Shown: positions 33,536 through 40,905, counted from the first letter of the stretch. The stretch is DNA of 64,000 nt from an uncultured Collinsella sp. (GCA_958346935.1 CATVTM010000002.1:1-64000), one strand, 5' to 3'. A program made the numbers and translations. The notes: generated from the letters alone by a model not told the origin.

Positions 33536-34228
33536 ATGGAACAGCACCAGCATTATCAGAGTCTGCAAGACCAGGCATACAACGCATTACGCTCCAAGAT
33601 CATCTATGCCGAGCTCAAGCCCGGTACGCGCCTTTCGGCGATCGGTCTGGAAAAGGAGACGGGGATCGGGCGTACGCCCATCCGCGAGTCCTTTGTACGC
33701 CTGCGCGAGCAGGAGCTGGTGGAAACGCGTCCCAAAAGCGGTACCTATGTTTCAAAGATCAGCATGGAGCGTGCCGAGAACGCCTGCTTTTTACGCGAAA
33801 AGCTCGAGAGAAGTGTGCTGATCAAATGCTGCTCGGCTGCCACACCCGAGCAAAAGCGCCGACTTGAGCAGATTCTCCTCGAGTCAGAGTCGCTCGACCA
33901 CAGCGAGACGCGTCGCTTCTTTGACCTGGACAACCTGTTCCACGAAACGTGCTTTGAGATTGCCGGTCGCCATATGCTGTGGGATTGGATGAAGAGCATC
34001 AACACGCATTTTGAGCGGTATAACTGGCTGCGTGCGGTGTCGCAGGATCTGGATTGGGAGCCGATTCGTCGGCAACACCGCCGAATCCTCGAGGCCATTA
34101 AGGAAGGCGACACCGATGCGGCGAGCTATCTGGCGCAGACGCATCTGCATCTGATGCCCGAAGAGCAGGGCCCAGTTATCGCTCTGCATCCCGACTACTT
34201 TGAGCTGCCCAAAGATTCGTCCATCTAA
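33536..34228 (+). CDS. GntR-family (FadR/FCD subgroup) transcriptional regulator
   Basis: This 230-aa protein has an N-terminal winged helix (QDQAYNALRSKIIYAELKPGTRLSAIGLEKETGIGRTPIRESFVRLREQELVETRPKSGTYV). An all-helical FCD effector domain follows, with the pattern FFDLDNLFHETCFEIAGR and a late RRQHRRILEAIKEGD and HLHLM, carrying the Asp/His metal-ligand positions of this family. Relatives include the uronate regulators ExuR and UxuR, so a role in this locus is plausible. GAGGGC precedes the ATG. It faces away from kduD. Its predicted GntR-type operator is not obvious near any gene here. Confidence 0.88.
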   Translation: MEQHQHYQSLQDQAYNALRSKIIYAELKPGTRLSAIGLEKETGIGRTPIRESFVRLREQELVETRPKSGTYVSKISMERAENACFLREKLERSVLIKCCSAATPEQKRRLEQILLESESLDHSETRRFFDLDNLFHETCFEIAGRHMLWDWMKSINTHFERYNWLRAVSQDLDWEPIRRQHRRILEAIKEGDTDAASYLAQTHLHLMPEEQGPVIALHPDYFELPKDSSI

Positions 34229-34243
34229 TCTATCCCCTCATAA

Positions 34244-34303
34244 GTTGCGGTGAAATAGGGGCTGTTTGCGGCCCAGACGGCGCAGCCCCTATTTCACCGC
34301 AAC
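34244..34303. repeat. GTTGCGGTGAAATA palindromic repeat with 21-bp perfect stem
   Basis: GTTGCGGTGAAATAGGGGCTG (34244-34264) is exactly complementary to 34283-34303, with an 18-nt loop. It follows the GntR stop by 15 bp and may end its transcript, though no T-run follows. Confidence 0.82.
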
Positions 34304-34331
34304 TGCGTTTGGGCATGGCCGGGGCACAAAG

Positions 34332-34402
34332 ATGCGGTGCCGTTTGGAGGAGCAGACCGGAAGCAAGGGGTCGATTCCTCCAGACGGCACCGCATTTGTT
34401 TT
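34332..34402 (+). terminator. Long hairpin with T-rich tail
   Basis: A 20-bp stem with one G-U pair (34332-34351 with 34376-34395, starting ATGCGGTGCCG) is followed by TTGTTTT. It lies in the 370-bp gap between GntR and kdgA and could terminate the GntR transcript. Confidence 0.6.
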
Positions 34403-34442
34403 GGCGCTCTGGGCTATGTTGAAGAGTTTAATCGGTCAAGAA

Positions 34443-34543
34443 AAAGCGGCTCGGGGGCGTGTCGCTTCCGTCACGTTCTATCAGCATACAAGACGGTTTC
34501 GGTTCTTGTCCGTGACGGAAACGGCACGCTTCCGAGCCGCTTT
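34443..34543. repeat. Large imperfect inverted repeat
   Basis: AAAGCGGCTCGG (34443-34454) pairs with CCGAGCCGCTTT (34532-34543). Further inward TTCCGTCACG pairs with CGTGACGGAA, so about 35 nt on each side can pair with small bulges. Function unknown. Confidence 0.6.
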
Positions 34544-34548
34544 AAAAG

Positions 34549-34580
34549 AAAGGGGGCGAGGTCTAGGGCACGCCCCCTTT
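34549..34580 (-). terminator. Terminator after kdgA (minus strand)
   Basis: AAAGGGGGCG and CGCCCCCTTT form a perfect 10-bp stem. On the minus strand it is followed by CTTTTAAAG. It lies 18 bp after the kdgA stop. Confidence 0.78.
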
Positions 34581-34598
34581 CACGATAGAGAGCTAGGT

Positions 34599-35240
34599 CT
34601 AGGCGCGGACCTTCTTGACGACGTCCATGGCCTCGCGGGCGATCTGCTCGACCTTGGAGAAGTCGCCGTCGGCGAACAGGGCCGGCTTGACCATCCAAGT
34701 GCCACCGCAGGCGATGATGGCGGAGGAGCTCAGGTACTCCTCCACGTTAGCGGTGCTCACGCCGCCGGTGGGCATAAAGCGGTGACCGACAAACGGAGCG
34801 GCGAGGGCCTTGATGGTGTTGAGGCCGCCGTACTGGGCTGCCGGGAAGAACTTGGTGACCTTGAGGCCCAGGTTGACGGCGGCGGTGACCTCGGAGGGGG
34901 TCACGGTGCCGGGCAGCACGGGCAGGTCGATGTCGATGCAGTGCTTGACGACGTCCTCGTTGTAGCCCGGGGAGACGATGAACTTGGCACCGGCGGCGCG
35001 GGCCTGCTCAACCTGCTCGACGGTCAGGACGGTGCCGGCACCAACGCACATCTCGGGCTCGGCCTCGGCCATTGCGGCGATGCACTCGGCGGCGCAAGCG
35101 GTGCGGAAGGTGACCTCGGCGGACTTCATGCCGGCGGCCATCAGGGCGTGAGCGAGCGGAGCGGCGTCCTCGACCTTGTCGAGCACGACGACCGGCACGA
35201 TGCCCAGGGACTCAAGCGTGGTGTAGAACTGATCGAACAT
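34599..35240 (-). CDS. kdgA: KDPG/KHG aldolase (2-dehydro-3-deoxyphosphogluconate aldolase)
   Basis: This 213-aa class I aldolase matches Eda/KdgA in length. It has the catalytic Glu in SAEVTFRTACA, GAGTVLTVEQVEQA, FIVSPGYNEDVV, the Schiff-base Lys in LKVTKFFPAAQYGG and FMPTGGVSTANVEEYL. It cleaves KDPG to pyruvate and glyceraldehyde-3-phosphate. GAAAGGAACATC precedes the ATG on the minus strand. It lies downstream of kdgK on the same strand, so the two finish the KDG pathway that both galacturonate branches feed. Confidence 0.95.
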   Translation of the reverse strand: MFDQFYTTLESLGIVPVVVLDKVEDAAPLAHALMAAGMKSAEVTFRTACAAECIAAMAEAEPEMCVGAGTVLTVEQVEQARAAGAKFIVSPGYNEDVVKHCIDIDLPVLPGTVTPSEVTAAVNLGLKVTKFFPAAQYGGLNTIKALAAPFVGHRFMPTGGVSTANVEEYLSSSAIIACGGTWMVKPALFADGDFSKVEQIAREAMDVVKKVRA

Positions 35241-35290
35241 GATGTTCCTTTCGATGTGCGGCGCGCGAGTGCGCGTAATTGCTAAAAGGG

Positions 35291-35480
35291 CTGGTCATGA
35301 GCCGGTTTTGGATTGGTTATCGGAGGCACTGCTTGGGGTCACAAGCAATTCCAAAACCGGCTGCGCGACCAGTCGTGGAGGAAATGCCAGGCAAATGGGG
35401 AATGGGACTGGTCGGGTTGCCGGACCGGAAGAATCGGGGAGCGGGCTGCAGAGGTATGGGTATGGGAAACTGCAGCCCGC
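35291..35480. repeat. Two hairpins in the kdgK-kdgA gap
   Basis: The first has arms AGCCGGTTTTGG (35300-35311) and CCAAAACCGGCT (35351-35362), with outer CTGGTC/GACCAG pairing. The second has GCGGGCTGCAG (35441-35451) and CTGCAGCCCGC (35470-35480). No T-runs follow. They fill most of the 255-bp gap, which has no gene. They may process or partly terminate the kdgK-kdgA transcript. Confidence 0.6.
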
Positions 35481-35495
35481 GGAATGGGGAACGAA

Positions 35496-36530
35496 TTAGC
35501 GGGCGACGCGGGTGCCACCGTCGGCGGCGGATGCCACGGCTGCGATCTCGTCTGCGGTCACCAAGTTGGAGTCGCCCTTGATGGTGAGCTTGAGGATCGA
35601 AGCCGCAATTGCGTAGTTGACGGCAGCCTGCGGATCGAAGTCGTTGATGAGGGCGTGGACCAGGCCGGCGTTGAAAGCGTCGCCGGCGGCAACACCCTCG
35701 AGCACGTGCACATCGTGAGCAGGGGAGAACCAGTACTCGCCGCTCTCGGCGTCAAAGAGCATGCCCATCCAGATGGAGCGCTCGACGCAAGAGATGTTGC
35801 GGACGACCGAGGCGACCTTTTTGCAGCCGTACTCGGCGCAGATCTGACGGGCCATCTCGACATAGGTGTCGCGCTCCTCGATGCCGTGGGCAAGGGAGCC
35901 AGAGACGCAGGTCATACCGAGGCCAGCAGGCGCATCCTCGTCGTTGGCGATGCAGATGTCGACGAGCGGCAGGAGTTCCCTCATGGTGGCCTGCGACTTC
36001 TCGGGCGACCACATCTTGCCGCGATAGTTCACGTCACACACGGTGGTGATGCCCTTGGCGCGGCAGGCGGCGAGCGCATCCTTGCAGGCGGCGGCCATCT
36101 CATCGGAGACGGCGGGGGTCACGCCGGAGAAGTAGAAGACATCGACACCCTTGAGGATCTCGTCCCAGTTAAAGACGTCGCGCTTGGCCATGTTGATGGC
36201 AGAGTACTTGCGGTCGTAGACGCAGCCGTTGCCGCGCTGCGAGGCGCCGACCTCAAACACATAGGAGCCAAGACGGTCGCCCTGGCGCACGACGCGCGAG
36301 GTATCGACGTCGTAGACCTTCAGCGAACGCAGGGCGCACTCGCCCAGACGGTTGGCCGGGACAACGGAGACGTAAGCGGCCTTGTCGCCCTGGTAGGCCA
36401 GGGAAAGCGCAGTGTTGGCCTCGGCGCCGCCGTAGCGGACGTCAAACTCGGTTGCCTGCTCAATACGCAGGTGGTCTTTGGGTGAGAGTCTCATCATGAT
36501 CTCGCCGAAGGTAAGAATCGTTTTACCCAT
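35496..36530 (-). CDS. kdgK: 2-keto-3-deoxygluconate kinase (PfkB family)
   Basis: This 344-aa protein belongs to the ribokinase/PfkB family. It begins GKTILTFGEIMMRLSP and has the N-terminal substrate block YGGAEANTALSLAYQGD. The C-terminal catalytic motif VLEGVAAGDAFNAGLVHAL contains the GAGD-like AAGD with the catalytic Asp. The enzyme phosphorylates KDG to KDPG. I chose ATG at 36530, preceded by AAAAGGAGC on the minus strand; an extension of 21 codons upstream has no site. It lies divergent from the LacI gene at 36763, and a long hairpin and two operator-like repeats lie between them. Confidence 0.92.
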   Translation of the reverse strand: MGKTILTFGEIMMRLSPKDHLRIEQATEFDVRYGGAEANTALSLAYQGDKAAYVSVVPANRLGECALRSLKVYDVDTSRVVRQGDRLGSYVFEVGASQRGNGCVYDRKYSAINMAKRDVFNWDEILKGVDVFYFSGVTPAVSDEMAAACKDALAACRAKGITTVCDVNYRGKMWSPEKSQATMRELLPLVDICIANDEDAPAGLGMTCVSGSLAHGIEERDTYVEMARQICAEYGCKKVASVVRNISCVERSIWMGMLFDAESGEYWFSPAHDVHVLEGVAAGDAFNAGLVHALINDFDPQAAVNYAIAASILKLTIKGDSNLVTADEIAAVASAADGGTRVAR

Positions 36531-36572
36531 GGTCGCGCAGCTCCTTTTACTCGTGCGTACACCTTTGATATG

Positions 36573-36630
36573 GCGTTGGCACGCAGGTGCCAAGACGGTA
36601 GGGTGCGTCTTTGCACCTGTGTGCCAACGC
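36573..36630 (-). promoter_or_regulatory. Long hairpin in the kdgK leader
   Basis: GCGTTGGCACGCAGGTGC (36573-36590) pairs with 36613-36630 (one mispaired G-T position). Beyond a one-base mismatch AAGACG (36592-36597) pairs with CGTCTT (36606-36611), leaving an 8-nt loop. About 24 paired bases make this an unusually stable leader structure, 43 bp upstream of the kdgK start. No T-run is present on the minus strand. Confidence 0.6.
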
Positions 36631-36634
36631 TCAC

Positions 36635-36659
36635 CGAAATCGGTTTACGAAATCGGTTT
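36635..36659. promoter_or_regulatory. Tandem LacI-type operator candidates between kdgK and the LacI gene
   Basis: CGAAATCGGTTT occurs twice (36635-36646 and 36648-36659), 13 bp apart. Each contains GAAATCGGTTT(C), an imperfect palindrome with a central CG, unlike the GTGAACGTTCAC sites elsewhere. TATACT at 36675-36680 could be a -10 element. Autoregulation by the adjacent LacI protein and control of kdgK are inferred. Confidence 0.5.
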
Positions 36660-36762
36660 CGTTTCGAGTTGTAGTATACTCACCTACAGCGTTTTGCAAC
36701 CGAGATTTTTAAAAAATGCCTAAAATGGCTCAGACTGCCGACATTGGGAAACGGGGTGCGCT

Positions 36763-37785
36763 ATGGCGCAGATGAGAATCAAGGACATTGCCGCCGAGGC
36801 GGGCGTGAGCCCGGCCACGGTCTCGCGCTATCTCAACAACCGCCCCGGGCAAATGACCGAGGAGACCCGTGCTCGCATCGCGGCAGTTATCGAGCGCACC
36901 GGCTATCGTCCACGTGCCGCCGCGCGCAATCTGCGCAGCTCGCGTACCAACCTCATCGGCGTGATCTTGGCCGACATTGCTAACCCGTTCTCCAGCGCCA
37001 TGCTCGAAGGGCTTTCCGCCAGCGCCGCCGCGCGCGGCTGCTCGCTCATGACGGCCATTAGCGGCAACGACCCCGCCAAGGAGGCAGAGTCGCTCACCAG
37101 ACTTATCGATGCCGGCGTGGACGGCCTGGTCGTCAATACCTGCGGAGGCAACGACAAGGCGATCGCCGCGGCTGCGGGACGCCTGCCCGTCGTGCTGCTC
37201 GACCGCGATGTTGCCGACGGCGGTGTCGATCTGGTGACCTCCAACAACCGTGAGCTGGTCGCCGGCCTGGTAGACGCCTTGGCCTCTGCTGGCAGCGAGC
37301 GCCTGTGCCTGCTCACCGAGGCAAGCGATGACAGCCCCGTGCGTCGCGAGCGCGCCGAGGCCTTTGCCGACGAGCTTTCGCGCCGCGGTCTTGCGGGCGA
37401 GGTCGTCACCCTGGCCGACGGTGGCGCCACGGGTGTCAGTCGCCTGGACGAGACCATCCGCGGCTATGCGGGTAAAAAGCTCGGCCTCATTGCCGTCAAC
37501 GGTCTGGTCTTCCTGCGCCTGACCGAGGCGCTGGCACAGTTGGGACCTTCGTTGCCGGCGGGTCTCAAGATCGCAACGTTTGACGACTATCCCTGGAACC
37601 ACGTGCTCTTTGGCGGTGTGACCACGGCAGCGCAGGACACTCTTACCATTGCCGAGCGCGTCGTCGAGCGCCTGTCCGAGCGCATCGACATCGTCACCAC
37701 CACAGTAGGCGAGGCCGCAAGGCTCGCGCCCAAGCGCATCGAGATCCCCGGCCACATCGAGTCCCGAGCCTCTACTTCGCGCTAG
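36763..37785 (+). CDS. LacI-family regulator, KdgR-like
   Basis: This 340-aa protein has an N-terminal HTH (MRIKDIAAEAGVSPATVSRYLNNRPGQMTEETRARIAAVIERTGYRP) and a sugar-binding domain (LIGVILADIANPFSSAMLEGL; DGLVVNTCGGND; KIATFDDYPWN). ATG at 36763 and ATG at 36772 are both possible starts. It is divergent from kdgK, like kdgR in Bacillus, so KDG or KDPG is a likely effector. Its recognition helix SPATVSRYL is the common sugar-regulator type. It may bind the GAAATCGGTTTC repeats, the GTGAACGTTCAC regulon, or both. Confidence 0.9.
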   Translation: MAQMRIKDIAAEAGVSPATVSRYLNNRPGQMTEETRARIAAVIERTGYRPRAAARNLRSSRTNLIGVILADIANPFSSAMLEGLSASAAARGCSLMTAISGNDPAKEAESLTRLIDAGVDGLVVNTCGGNDKAIAAAAGRLPVVLLDRDVADGGVDLVTSNNRELVAGLVDALASAGSERLCLLTEASDDSPVRRERAEAFADELSRRGLAGEVVTLADGGATGVSRLDETIRGYAGKKLGLIAVNGLVFLRLTEALAQLGPSLPAGLKIATFDDYPWNHVLFGGVTTAAQDTLTIAERVVERLSERIDIVTTTVGEAARLAPKRIEIPGHIESRASTSR

Positions 37786-37827
37786 TCTGTGTGATACTAT
37801 ATAGACAATGTCATACAGGAGGTATCC

Positions 37828-38322
37828 ATGGCTGCGTCTGTACTGAGTGTACGAGTGGACTCGTCAATTAAAGATTCATTTGCCGAGCTATGCGAAGAAC
37901 TCGGCATGACTTCGTCTGTTGCGGTCAATATGTTTATGAGGCAGATGCTGCGCGAGCGCTCGCTGCCGTTTGTTCCTTCACTTAGTAAAAACACTGCGAG
38001 CGAAAACGTTGCCGCAGACATTTTGGATATTGCTCAGATTGAGTCCGCCGTCCGCGAGGCGGCCAGCCCGATTCCCGCCATCAAAACCGTGGTCCTTTTT
38101 GGCTCGTATGCCCGTGGTGAGGCGCGTGTCGATAGTGATATCGACTTGCGTCTCGAAGTCGATCGCGAGCATGGCTTTGGTCTTTTCGCGTTGTCGGCGT
38201 TTGGTGAGGCGGTGCGCAAAGAGACTGGGAGGCAGGTCGACCTCGTCTCGAGCGACCATCTTGATGGCGATCTTGCCGCGGCAATCGAGCGCGAAGGAGT
38301 GATCGTTTATGATCGCGCGTAA
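37828..38322 (+). CDS. mntA: MntA-like nucleotidyltransferase antitoxin with N-terminal RelB/DinJ-like domain
   Basis: This 164-aa protein is a fusion. Residues 1 to about 52 match RelB/DinJ ribbon-helix-helix antitoxins (VLSVRVDSSIKDSFAELCEELGMTSSVAVNMFMRQMLRERSLPF). Residues about 65-164 form a minimal nucleotidyltransferase with GSX10DXD: Gly92-Ser93 and Asp104-X-Asp106 in FGSYARGEARVDSDIDL. MntA enzymes neutralise HEPN toxins by adding AMP to a Tyr. AGGAGG lies 8 bp before the ATG. The gene overlaps the HEPN gene by 14 bp. The RHH half could give DNA binding and autoregulation, which stand-alone MntA lacks. Confidence 0.88.
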   Translation: MAASVLSVRVDSSIKDSFAELCEELGMTSSVAVNMFMRQMLRERSLPFVPSLSKNTASENVAADILDIAQIESAVREAASPIPAIKTVVLFGSYARGEARVDSDIDLRLEVDREHGFGLFALSAFGEAVRKETGRQVDLVSSDHLDGDLAAAIEREGVIVYDRA

Positions 38323-38680
38323 ATCAGATAGCCTTCGCGCACAAGAGGTCTTGGAGGCTATCTTCGAAACGAACGAGCGCATCAAGGCTTTTGATATCAC
38401 CGAGGACCAGTTTCTGCATGCGAATGATGTGCGGACGAGGGCGTTGGCGGACTCCCTTTTGATGTGCGCGCTTAGGGTGACGGAAGAAGCGGGCAAGCTG
38501 TCGGAGCGCTCGCAGCGTCTTCATCCCGAAATTGAGTGGCGTGGAATTGTCGGCATGAGAAATTATCTAGCGCATGATTACGGCAATGTCGACCGCTCAG
38601 TTGTTTGGGATGCAGTGACGATGGAGTTCCCCGCACTGGAACGAGCCTGTAGGCAAATTGTCTCCGAATCCGAGCGTTAG
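38309..38680 (+). CDS. hepT: HEPN-domain toxin (HepT-like RNase)
   Basis: This 123-aa all-helical protein carries the HepT motif RX4HXY as Arg84, His89 and Tyr91 in RNYLAHDYG. HEPN toxins of this kind cut RNA; the Tyr in the motif is the target of AMP addition by the partner MntA. It starts inside the end of the mntA-like gene (14-bp overlap), the usual MNT-HEPN arrangement. No other defence gene is adjacent. Activity is inferred from the motif only. Confidence 0.88.
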   Translation: MIARKSDSLRAQEVLEAIFETNERIKAFDITEDQFLHANDVRTRALADSLLMCALRVTEEAGKLSERSQRLHPEIEWRGIVGMRNYLAHDYGNVDRSVVWDAVTMEFPALERACRQIVSESER

Positions 38681-38813
38681 TTACTTGCCATAGTCACCCG
38701 CCCTCGCACGTTTTTTGAGCGCTTGATACGCTTTAACCCTGCGGAAACATTTTTCTGCGATAGTATCTGCGATATAGACCAGTCGAAACCCGCCCGAAAG
38801 AAAGGGGAGCGAC

Positions 38814-40151
38814 ATGAACCAGCAGAACATCGATTACGTACTCCGCTCCGTAGAGCAGCGTGATATCCGCTTTGTGCGTCTGTGGTTTGTCGACATTCTC
38901 GGCCGCCTCAAGAACTTTGCCATTAGCCCCGAGGACCTCGAGGTCGCTTTTGAGGAGGGTATTGGCTTTGACGGCTCCGCCATCGAAGGCTTTGCCACGC
39001 CCGAGGAAGCCGACATGCTCGCATTCCCTGATGCTTCGACCTTCCAAATCCTGCCGTGGCGCCCGAGCCACAACGGCGTCGCCCGCGTGTTCTGCGACGT
39101 GTGCACTCCCGATCGCAAGCCGTTTGCCGGCGACCCACGCGATGCCCTGCGCCGCATGTTCCGCAAGGCCGAGAAGGCTGGCTATCTGCTCAACGTGGGT
39201 GCCGAGCTGGAGTATTACTACTTCCCCGACGAGCACACCCCCGAGCCGCTCGACAACGTGGGCTACTTCGATCTTTCGGTGAGCGATGCCGCCCGCGACC
39301 TGCGCCGCAACACGGTCCTCACGCTCGAGAAGATGTCCGTGCCCGTGGAGTACACCTTCCACGCCGCTGGTCGCTCGCAGCACGGCATGAGCCTGCGCCA
39401 CGCCGAGGCCCTGAGCATGTCTGACGCCATCACCACGGCCAAACTCATCATTAAGCAGCAGGCCTACGAGAGCGGTTGCCACGCCTCCTTTATGCCCAAG
39501 CCGTTGGCGGGTGAGGATGGCAGTGCTATGTTCCTGTGCCAGTCGCTGTTCGACCATGACGGCAACAACGTCTTTTGGGGCGAGGACGACGAGAAGTATC
39601 ACCTCTCCGAAATCGCCAAGCACTACATGGCCGGCATCTTGGCGCACGCGCGCGAGATCAGCGCCATCACCAACCCCACGGTCAATTCGTACAAGCGCAT
39701 CACCACGGGCGGCGACTCCGTGCCGCAGTACGCCACGTGGGGCCTGCGCAACCGCGCGAGTATGGTCCGCATTCCGGTCTACAAGCCCGGCAAGCCGCTG
39801 TCCACGCGCATCGAGCTGCGCAGTCCCGACCCCATGGCCAACCCGTACCTGGTCAACGCCGTCACGCTGGCGGCTGGTCTGGACGGCATCGAGCGCAAGC
39901 TGGAACTCCCGCCCGAGGCCACGGCCGAGACGCTCAAGCTTACCGACCGTCAGATGGTCGAGGCCGGCTACGCGCCGCTGCCGCGCTCGCTCAAAGAGGC
40001 GCTTGACGTGTTTGAGGACTCGCAGTTTATGAAGGATGCCCTCGGCGAGCACATCCACAGCTTCTTCCTCAAAAAGAAGCGCGACGAGTGGCATAAGTTT
40101 GAGTCTACGATCACCGAGTGGGAGATCAAGCACTACCTGGCGAACTCCTAA
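38814..40151 (+). CDS. glnA: Glutamine synthetase, type I
   Basis: This 445-aa protein is a GSI-alpha-sized synthetase. It has the beta-grasp block GFDGSAIEGF, the ELEYYYF metal-site strand, GCHASFMPKPLAGEDGSAMF, NPTVNSYKRITTGGDSVP and RIELRSPDPMANPYL. The HHEVAPGQHE-type block of Bacillus GS reads FHAAGRSQHGMSLR here, and the NSYKR region lacks the common PGYEAP, so it is a divergent branch. No Tyr adenylylation site is evident. It makes glutamine from glutamate and ammonia. GAAAGGGGAGCGAC precedes the ATG. The GlnR-like gene follows 50 bp later. Confidence 0.93.
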   Translation: MNQQNIDYVLRSVEQRDIRFVRLWFVDILGRLKNFAISPEDLEVAFEEGIGFDGSAIEGFATPEEADMLAFPDASTFQILPWRPSHNGVARVFCDVCTPDRKPFAGDPRDALRRMFRKAEKAGYLLNVGAELEYYYFPDEHTPEPLDNVGYFDLSVSDAARDLRRNTVLTLEKMSVPVEYTFHAAGRSQHGMSLRHAEALSMSDAITTAKLIIKQQAYESGCHASFMPKPLAGEDGSAMFLCQSLFDHDGNNVFWGEDDEKYHLSEIAKHYMAGILAHAREISAITNPTVNSYKRITTGGDSVPQYATWGLRNRASMVRIPVYKPGKPLSTRIELRSPDPMANPYLVNAVTLAAGLDGIERKLELPPEATAETLKLTDRQMVEAGYAPLPRSLKEALDVFEDSQFMKDALGEHIHSFFLKKKRDEWHKFESTITEWEIKHYLANS

Positions 40152-40201
40152 TCGCGCTGGCTTGTTTCAGTACGATTGAGCTCATTTCTTTGGAGGCCGA
40201 T

Positions 40202-40864
40202 ATGTCCGAAAAGAGTGCCCTGTTCATGGCGCGCACGACGCGCTTCCACGAGTTTGCCCGCAGCTTGACGACTACCCTGGGTGTCGAGGTGAGCCTGGCA
40301 ACCCCTGATTCGCCAACTGCGGCGCACGACTTTGACCTGCTGATTCTCGATTCCGATGGCATCCGCAGCGACCGCATCGATCAGATTGCCAAGTGGCTTG
40401 ACGACCGCGGCGGCGTTCCCATGCTGGTGATCGTCGACGACGAGGCGCTCGGCACCCTGCGCCTGCCGAATCACGCGCATGCCGACTTTGTATGCCCCAC
40501 GGCGACGCCCAACGAGCTTAAGGCTCGCGCGCAGCGCCTGATGGGCGAGGAGGAGACCGTCACCGCCGACGATGTGCTCAACATCGATAACCTCGAGATC
40601 AACCTGGCTACCTACCAGGTGACGCTCGATAACGAGCCCATCGACCTGACGCTGATGGAGTACTCGCTGCTGAGCTTTTTGGCGACGCACCCCAACCGCG
40701 CCTACAGCCGCGAGGTGCTGCTGCACCGCGTGTGGGGCTTTGAGTACTGCGGCGGCACGCGTACCGTCGACGTGCACATCCGACGCATCCGCTCCAAGGT
40801 GGGCCCGCAGATCGCGGCACACATCACCACCGTCCGCGGCGTGGGCTATCTGTTTAAGGACTAG
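40202..40864 (+). CDS. OmpR-type winged-helix regulator with degenerate receiver, GlnR-like
   Basis: This 220-aa protein has an N-terminal receiver-like domain and a C-terminal OmpR winged helix (LDNEPIDLTLMEYSLLSFLATHPNRAYSREVLLHRVWG...GTRTVDVHIRRIRSKVG...VRGVGYLF). The receiver keeps an Asp at position 50 (LLILDSDG) but lacks the N-terminal acidic pair that binds magnesium. That resembles actinobacterial GlnR, which works without phosphorylation. Its position just behind glnA supports nitrogen control. I chose ATG at 40202, preceded by TTGGAGG. No sensor kinase is adjacent. Confidence 0.8.
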   Translation: MSEKSALFMARTTRFHEFARSLTTTLGVEVSLATPDSPTAAHDFDLLILDSDGIRSDRIDQIAKWLDDRGGVPMLVIVDDEALGTLRLPNHAHADFVCPTATPNELKARAQRLMGEEETVTADDVLNIDNLEINLATYQVTLDNEPIDLTLMEYSLLSFLATHPNRAYSREVLLHRVWGFEYCGGTRTVDVHIRRIRSKVGPQIAAHITTVRGVGYLFKD

Positions 40865-40868
40865 ATTT

Positions 40869-40905
40869 CCACCACAAAGGGGACAGGCACCTTTGTGGTG
40901 GTTTT
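40869..40905 (+). terminator. ACCACCACAAAGG-type terminator after the GlnR-like gene
   Basis: CCACCACAAAGG (40869-40880) pairs with CCTTTGTGGTGG (40890-40901), then TTTT. The same element occurs at 55218 and 57761, and a degraded one near 56810. Confidence 0.85.

Noticed and set aside
33427..33867. A 146-codon frame overlapping the start of the GntR gene.
   Set aside because: It is a shifted frame of the GntR gene and a palindrome arm; the GntR frame has clear HTH and FCD motifs.
33536..34228. GntR protein as the regulator of the GTGAACGTTCAC sites.
   Set aside because: FadR-type GntR proteins usually bind TNGTNNNACNA-like sites; the perfect dyads with central CG fit LacI proteins better. 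It remains possible but is not preferred.
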